From Aquificaceae bacterium (lineage in GTDB: Bacteria > Aquificota > Aquificia > Aquificales > Aquificaceae), in the NCBI GenBank assembly GCA_015492115.1, contig WGFS01000004.1, positions 1 to 8,371 on the forward strand: 8,371 bases of DNA. Direction: 5' to 3'. The number at the start of each line of letters is the position of its first letter. The first letter of the stretch is position 1. Made by a program: the position numbers and the translations under genes. Positions 6,378 through 8,371 of this stretch are shown here, piece after piece. The notes beneath the pieces are model-generated. The model saw only the letters and a program-made list of their open reading frames with translations, ran no database searches and had not been told where the DNA came from.

Positions 6378-7383
6378 GACCTGCTACCTCCCTAACCCTC
6401 TCTTCTATCTCCTGAGCTACCTCAGGGTTTTCCTTAAGGTACCTCTTGACCTGCTCCTTACCCTGACCTATCCTCTGCTCCCCGTAGCTGTACCAGGAAC
6501 CGCTCTTCGTAAGTATGCCCTTGTCCACCGCTACGTCTATCAGGTCGCAGAGCCTGCATATCCCTTCCCCGTAGATCATGTCAAATTCCGCTTCTTGGAA
6601 GGGCGGAGCGAGCTTGTTCTTGACAACCCTAACCTTAACTCTGTAACCGACCCTCTCGTTACCTTCCTTTATGTCTCCAGTTCTCCTTACCTCAAGCCTC
6701 ATATCGGAGAAGAACTTGAGAGCACGCCCTCCGGGCGTAGTTTCGGGGTTACCGAACATGACCCCTATCTTCTCCCTTATCTGGTTTATGAATATGAGGG
6801 CTGTGTTGCTCTTGTGGACTATACCCTTTAACTTTCTGAGAGCCTGAGACATGAGACGCGCCTGCTTCCCAACCTGAGCTTCTCCCATCTCGCCCTCAAG
6901 CTCGTCCCTCGGAACGAGAGCAGCGACCGAGTCTATAACTATCACGTCCACAGCCCCGCTGTTTATAAGGCTCTCAGCTATCTCAAGAGCCTGCTCTCCA
7001 TAGTCTGGCTGGGATATGTAGAGGTTCTCAACGTCAACACCGAGGGCTTTTGCATACTTGGGATCAAGGGCGTGTTCAGCATCTATGAAAACCGCAACGC
7101 CACCGTTCTTCTGTGCCTCAGCGATAACGTGGAGGGCAAGGGTCGTCTTACCCGAGGACTCCACACCGAATACCTCTATTATCCTTCCCCTCGGTATGCC
7201 CCCTATTCCGGTGGCTATATCCAGAGCGAGAGAACCCGTTGGTATAACGTCAACCTTAACGGTCTCCGCGGTGTGAAGGGGCATTATCGCACCCTTACCG
7301 AACCTCTTTTCAATACTGGCTATGGAAGCCTCTAACGCTTTCTTCTTCTCGTTCAGAAGCTTATCAGCCGTATCCTGTGCCAT
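6346..7383 (-). CDS. recA: Recombinase RecA
   Basis: RecA forms filaments on single-stranded DNA and carries out ATP-dependent strand exchange. The 345 residues align throughout. The N-terminal polymerisation helix includes SIEKRFGKGAIM (23-34). Walker A is GVESSGKTT (73-81, K79). E103 sits in DAEHALD. Walker B is VIVIDS (147-152, D151). Loop L1 is EGEMGEAQVG (163-172), and loop L2 begins at NQIREKIGVM (200-209) with the switch glutamine Q201. The C-terminal domain runs from about 275 and ends in an acidic tail. The usual GPESSGKT reads GVESSGKT, which I believe is an Aquifex lineage feature. The ATG at 7383 lies 5 bases after gatC and has GGAGGT 9 bases upstream. No intein or frameshift is present, and no SOS-type operator is visible. 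Confidence 0.99.
   Translation of the reverse strand: MAQDTADKLLNEKKKALEASIASIEKRFGKGAIMPLHTAETVKVDVIPTGSLALDIATGIGGIPRGRIIEVFGVESSGKTTLALHVIAEAQKNGGVAVFIDAEHALDPKYAKALGVDVENLYISQPDYGEQALEIAESLINSGAVDVIVIDSVAALVPRDELEGEMGEAQVGKQARLMSQALRKLKGIVHKSNTALIFINQIREKIGVMFGNPETTPGGRALKFFSDMRLEVRRTGDIKEGNERVGYRVKVRVVKNKLAPPFQEAEFDMIYGEGICRLCDLIDVAVDKGILTKSGSWYSYGEQRIGQGKEQVKRYLKENPEVAQEIEERVREVAGLVTADTEEGS
6386..6392 (-). promoter_or_regulatory. Strong ribosome binding site fixing the pilT TTG start
   Basis: GGGAGGT on the minus strand lies 8 bases before the TTG at 6377, within the last codons of recA. It is the strongest Shine-Dalgarno match in the window. No ATG occurs nearby in the pilT frame, so it decides the TTG start and the 32-base overlap with recA. 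Confidence 0.8.
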
Positions 7384-7388
7384 CTAAC

Positions 7389-7673
7389 TCAAACCTCCAC
7401 AATTCTCGGAACCACGAAGAAGCCGTCATCCCTCTCGGGAGCATTCTTCAAGGCTTCCTCCTGGGATAGAGACTCTCCAGGTTTATCTTCTCTCATGGGA
7501 GTCTCTTCAATATCTTGAAGATAGGGTTCAACCTCCGAGGTGTCAAGCTCCCCCAACTGTTCAACAAAGTCAAGTATGTCACCGAGTTGCTTGCTGAAGA
7601 GCTCCTCTTCCTCCTCCGTGAGCTTCAATCTCGCCAGATGAGCTATCTTCCTTACCCATTCCCTGTCTACCAT
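7389..7673 (-). CDS. gatC: Asp-tRNA(Asn)/Glu-tRNA(Gln) amidotransferase subunit C
   Basis: GatC is the small subunit that wraps around GatA and GatB in the enzyme converting Glu-tRNA(Gln) and Asp-tRNA(Asn) to the amidated forms. From ATG 7673 the protein has 94 residues, the normal size. Family features are VRKIAHLARLKLTEEE (7-22), the helix around ILDFVEQLGELDTSEVEP (33-50), and the C-terminal MREDKPGE and FFVVPRIVEV segments. A frame extension to 7715 would add 14 residues inside the mutL end and does not match the family, so it is rejected. GAGG sits rather far upstream (about 13-14 bases). gatA and gatB are not in the window, so the subunit is encoded apart from its partners. Confidence 0.95.
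   Translation of the reverse strand: MVDREWVRKIAHLARLKLTEEEEELFSKQLGDILDFVEQLGELDTSEVEPYLQDIEETPMREDKPGESLSQEEALKNAPERDDGFFVVPRIVEV
7393..7398 (-). promoter_or_regulatory. Ribosome binding site of recA
   Basis: GGAGGT on the minus strand lies 9 bases before the recA ATG at 7383, within the final codons of gatC. It supports the chosen start and efficient independent initiation of recA on the polycistronic message. Confidence 0.75.
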
Positions 7674-7689
7674 GAGTATTAATATAACC

Positions 7690-8371
7690 TCAAAAACTCC
7701 TCCCCAGTTTTTCATATATATCCTTTAAATGAACCCTATAGTATATAGGTCTTCCGTGAGGACAGACGTGGGGGTTCTTCAGGTTCTTCCAGACCTCTAT
7801 GAGCTCCCTCATCTCCTTCTCGCTGAGCTCCTCCCCTGACTTTAGAGCTGACCTGCAGGCTATCTCGTCCGCCCCTTCCTTCTCTCCCAGGCTCTCGTAG
7901 TTTGCCCTCTCCGATATCAGGTGCTGGTCAAAGAAGTAAAGGTAGTCCCCCCTCTGGGCGAGGATTAGGGTGTTGTTGAGCTGACCGATTATCTTGAACT
8001 CCGTCTCGTATCTGGGAGCCTCCTGACCGAGGTAGGGAACTAACTCCTCTTCTCCGCTACCGAGTGCCTCCCTGAGCAGTGAGAGGATCTTCCTCTCCTT
8101 TATGAACTTCGCTTCCTTCTTCTTTGGGTGGACGTTGAAGTCAACCATGAAGGGAGGGATGTCCATGAAGACTACCCCGAGGGTCTTGTATCCAAGAACC
8201 TTCCTCAGGAAGTCCTTCAGTCCCCTCATGCTGACGGGTCTGGAGTTTATGAAGACGTGAAACTCTCCCTGGGGTACGTTCCTCTTTATGTAGGCTCTGA
8301 CCTTCAGGAACCCTGCCTCCTTATTTACCCTCTCAAACCCCCTCCCAAATAGCTCCTCTATCCTATCTACC
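7690..8371 (-). CDS. mutL: DNA mismatch repair protein MutL, C-terminal part (truncated by window edge)
   Basis: The frame is open to the window edge, giving 226 residues of the C-terminal half. It begins in the transducer domain with VDRIEELFG, then HVFINSRPVS (usual FVNGRPV) and the VDFNVHPKKKEAKF motif that ends the ATPase region. A short linker of about 30 residues leads to the C-terminal dimerisation and endonuclease domain. That domain holds DQHLISERANYE, fitting the metal-binding DQHA-x2-E-x4-E pattern with Leu for Ala, then ACRSALKSGE and CPHGRP. These mark a nicking MutL, as in bacteria without MutH; Aquifex MutL is known for this activity. The protein is compact compared with E. coli MutL. 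The stop lies 16 bases before gatC. The N-terminal GHKL motifs lie outside the window. Confidence 0.95.
   Translation of the reverse strand, partial: VDRIEELFGRGFERVNKEAGFLKVRAYIKRNVPQGEFHVFINSRPVSMRGLKDFLRKVLGYKTLGVVFMDIPPFMVDFNVHPKKKEAKFIKERKILSLLREALGSGEEELVPYLGQEAPRYETEFKIIGQLNNTLILAQRGDYLYFFDQHLISERANYESLGEKEGADEIACRSALKSGEELSEKEMRELIEVWKNLKNPHVCPHGRPIYYRVHLKDIYEKLGRSF

Noticed and set aside
6322..6831. Long plus-strand frame antisense to recA and the pilT start
   Set aside because: It is a shadow of the recA codon pattern; recA is certain on the other strand and the frame has no family features. The same applies to antisense frames at 2997-3464, 3576-4049 and 5364-5693.
7674..7715. Longer gatC start at 7715
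   Set aside because: It would add 14 residues overlapping the mutL end and does not fit the GatC family N terminus; ATG 7673 does.
7674..7720. Possible internal promoter before gatC (TATATT on the minus strand)
   Set aside because: No acceptable -35 hexamer lies 16-18 bases upstream, and AT-rich spots before genes are common. A start-site map would be needed.

Overview
The window comes from a thermophilic bacterium of the Aquificales, close to Aquifex or Hydrogenivirga. The lineage call rests on protein resemblance, with no database search. MraY has the same length (359 residues) and the same catalytic numbering as the structurally studied Aquifex aeolicus enzyme, as I remember it. RecA and PilT also have an Aquifex look, Arg is mostly AGG/AGA, Ile is mostly ATA, and charged residues are abundant. 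Base composition is near half G+C by eye.

Left block, plus strand, 1-1950: the tail of an unidentified gene ends inside a near-consensus promoter (TTGAAA, 17 bases, TAAAAT). The promoter leads into tRNA-Ala(GGC), tRNA-Lys(TTT), a SPOUT-type RNA methyltransferase (PF09936-like) and mraY. The four genes are closely spaced with no visible terminator between them, so one mixed tRNA/mRNA transcript is likely.

Right block, minus strand, 8371 down to 1943: mutL (cut by the window edge), gatC, recA, a PilT-family pilus ATPase, cmk, pgsA, recJ and a small DUF2227-like membrane protein. Gaps are at most 16 bases and four junctions overlap (32, 4, 4 and 14 bases), so this reads as one translationally coupled operon. 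Its functions are mixed: mismatch repair and recombination (mutL, recA, recJ), amidotransferase assembly for Asn/Gln-tRNA (gatC), pilus retraction, and a CTP/CDP-diacylglycerol pair (cmk, pgsA). Such function-scrambled operons are typical of Aquifex. The two blocks converge, and their last genes overlap tail to tail by 8 bases.

All genes are recognisable except the partial one at the left edge. There are no mobile elements, CRISPR arrays, rRNA genes or non-coding stretches above 300 bases. I see no clearly new system. The points most worth a second look are the mixed operon ending in the uncharacterised metal-binding-type protein, the divergent AIRNLIRE box of the PilT homologue, the mixed tRNA/mRNA unit, and the overlapping convergent ends.
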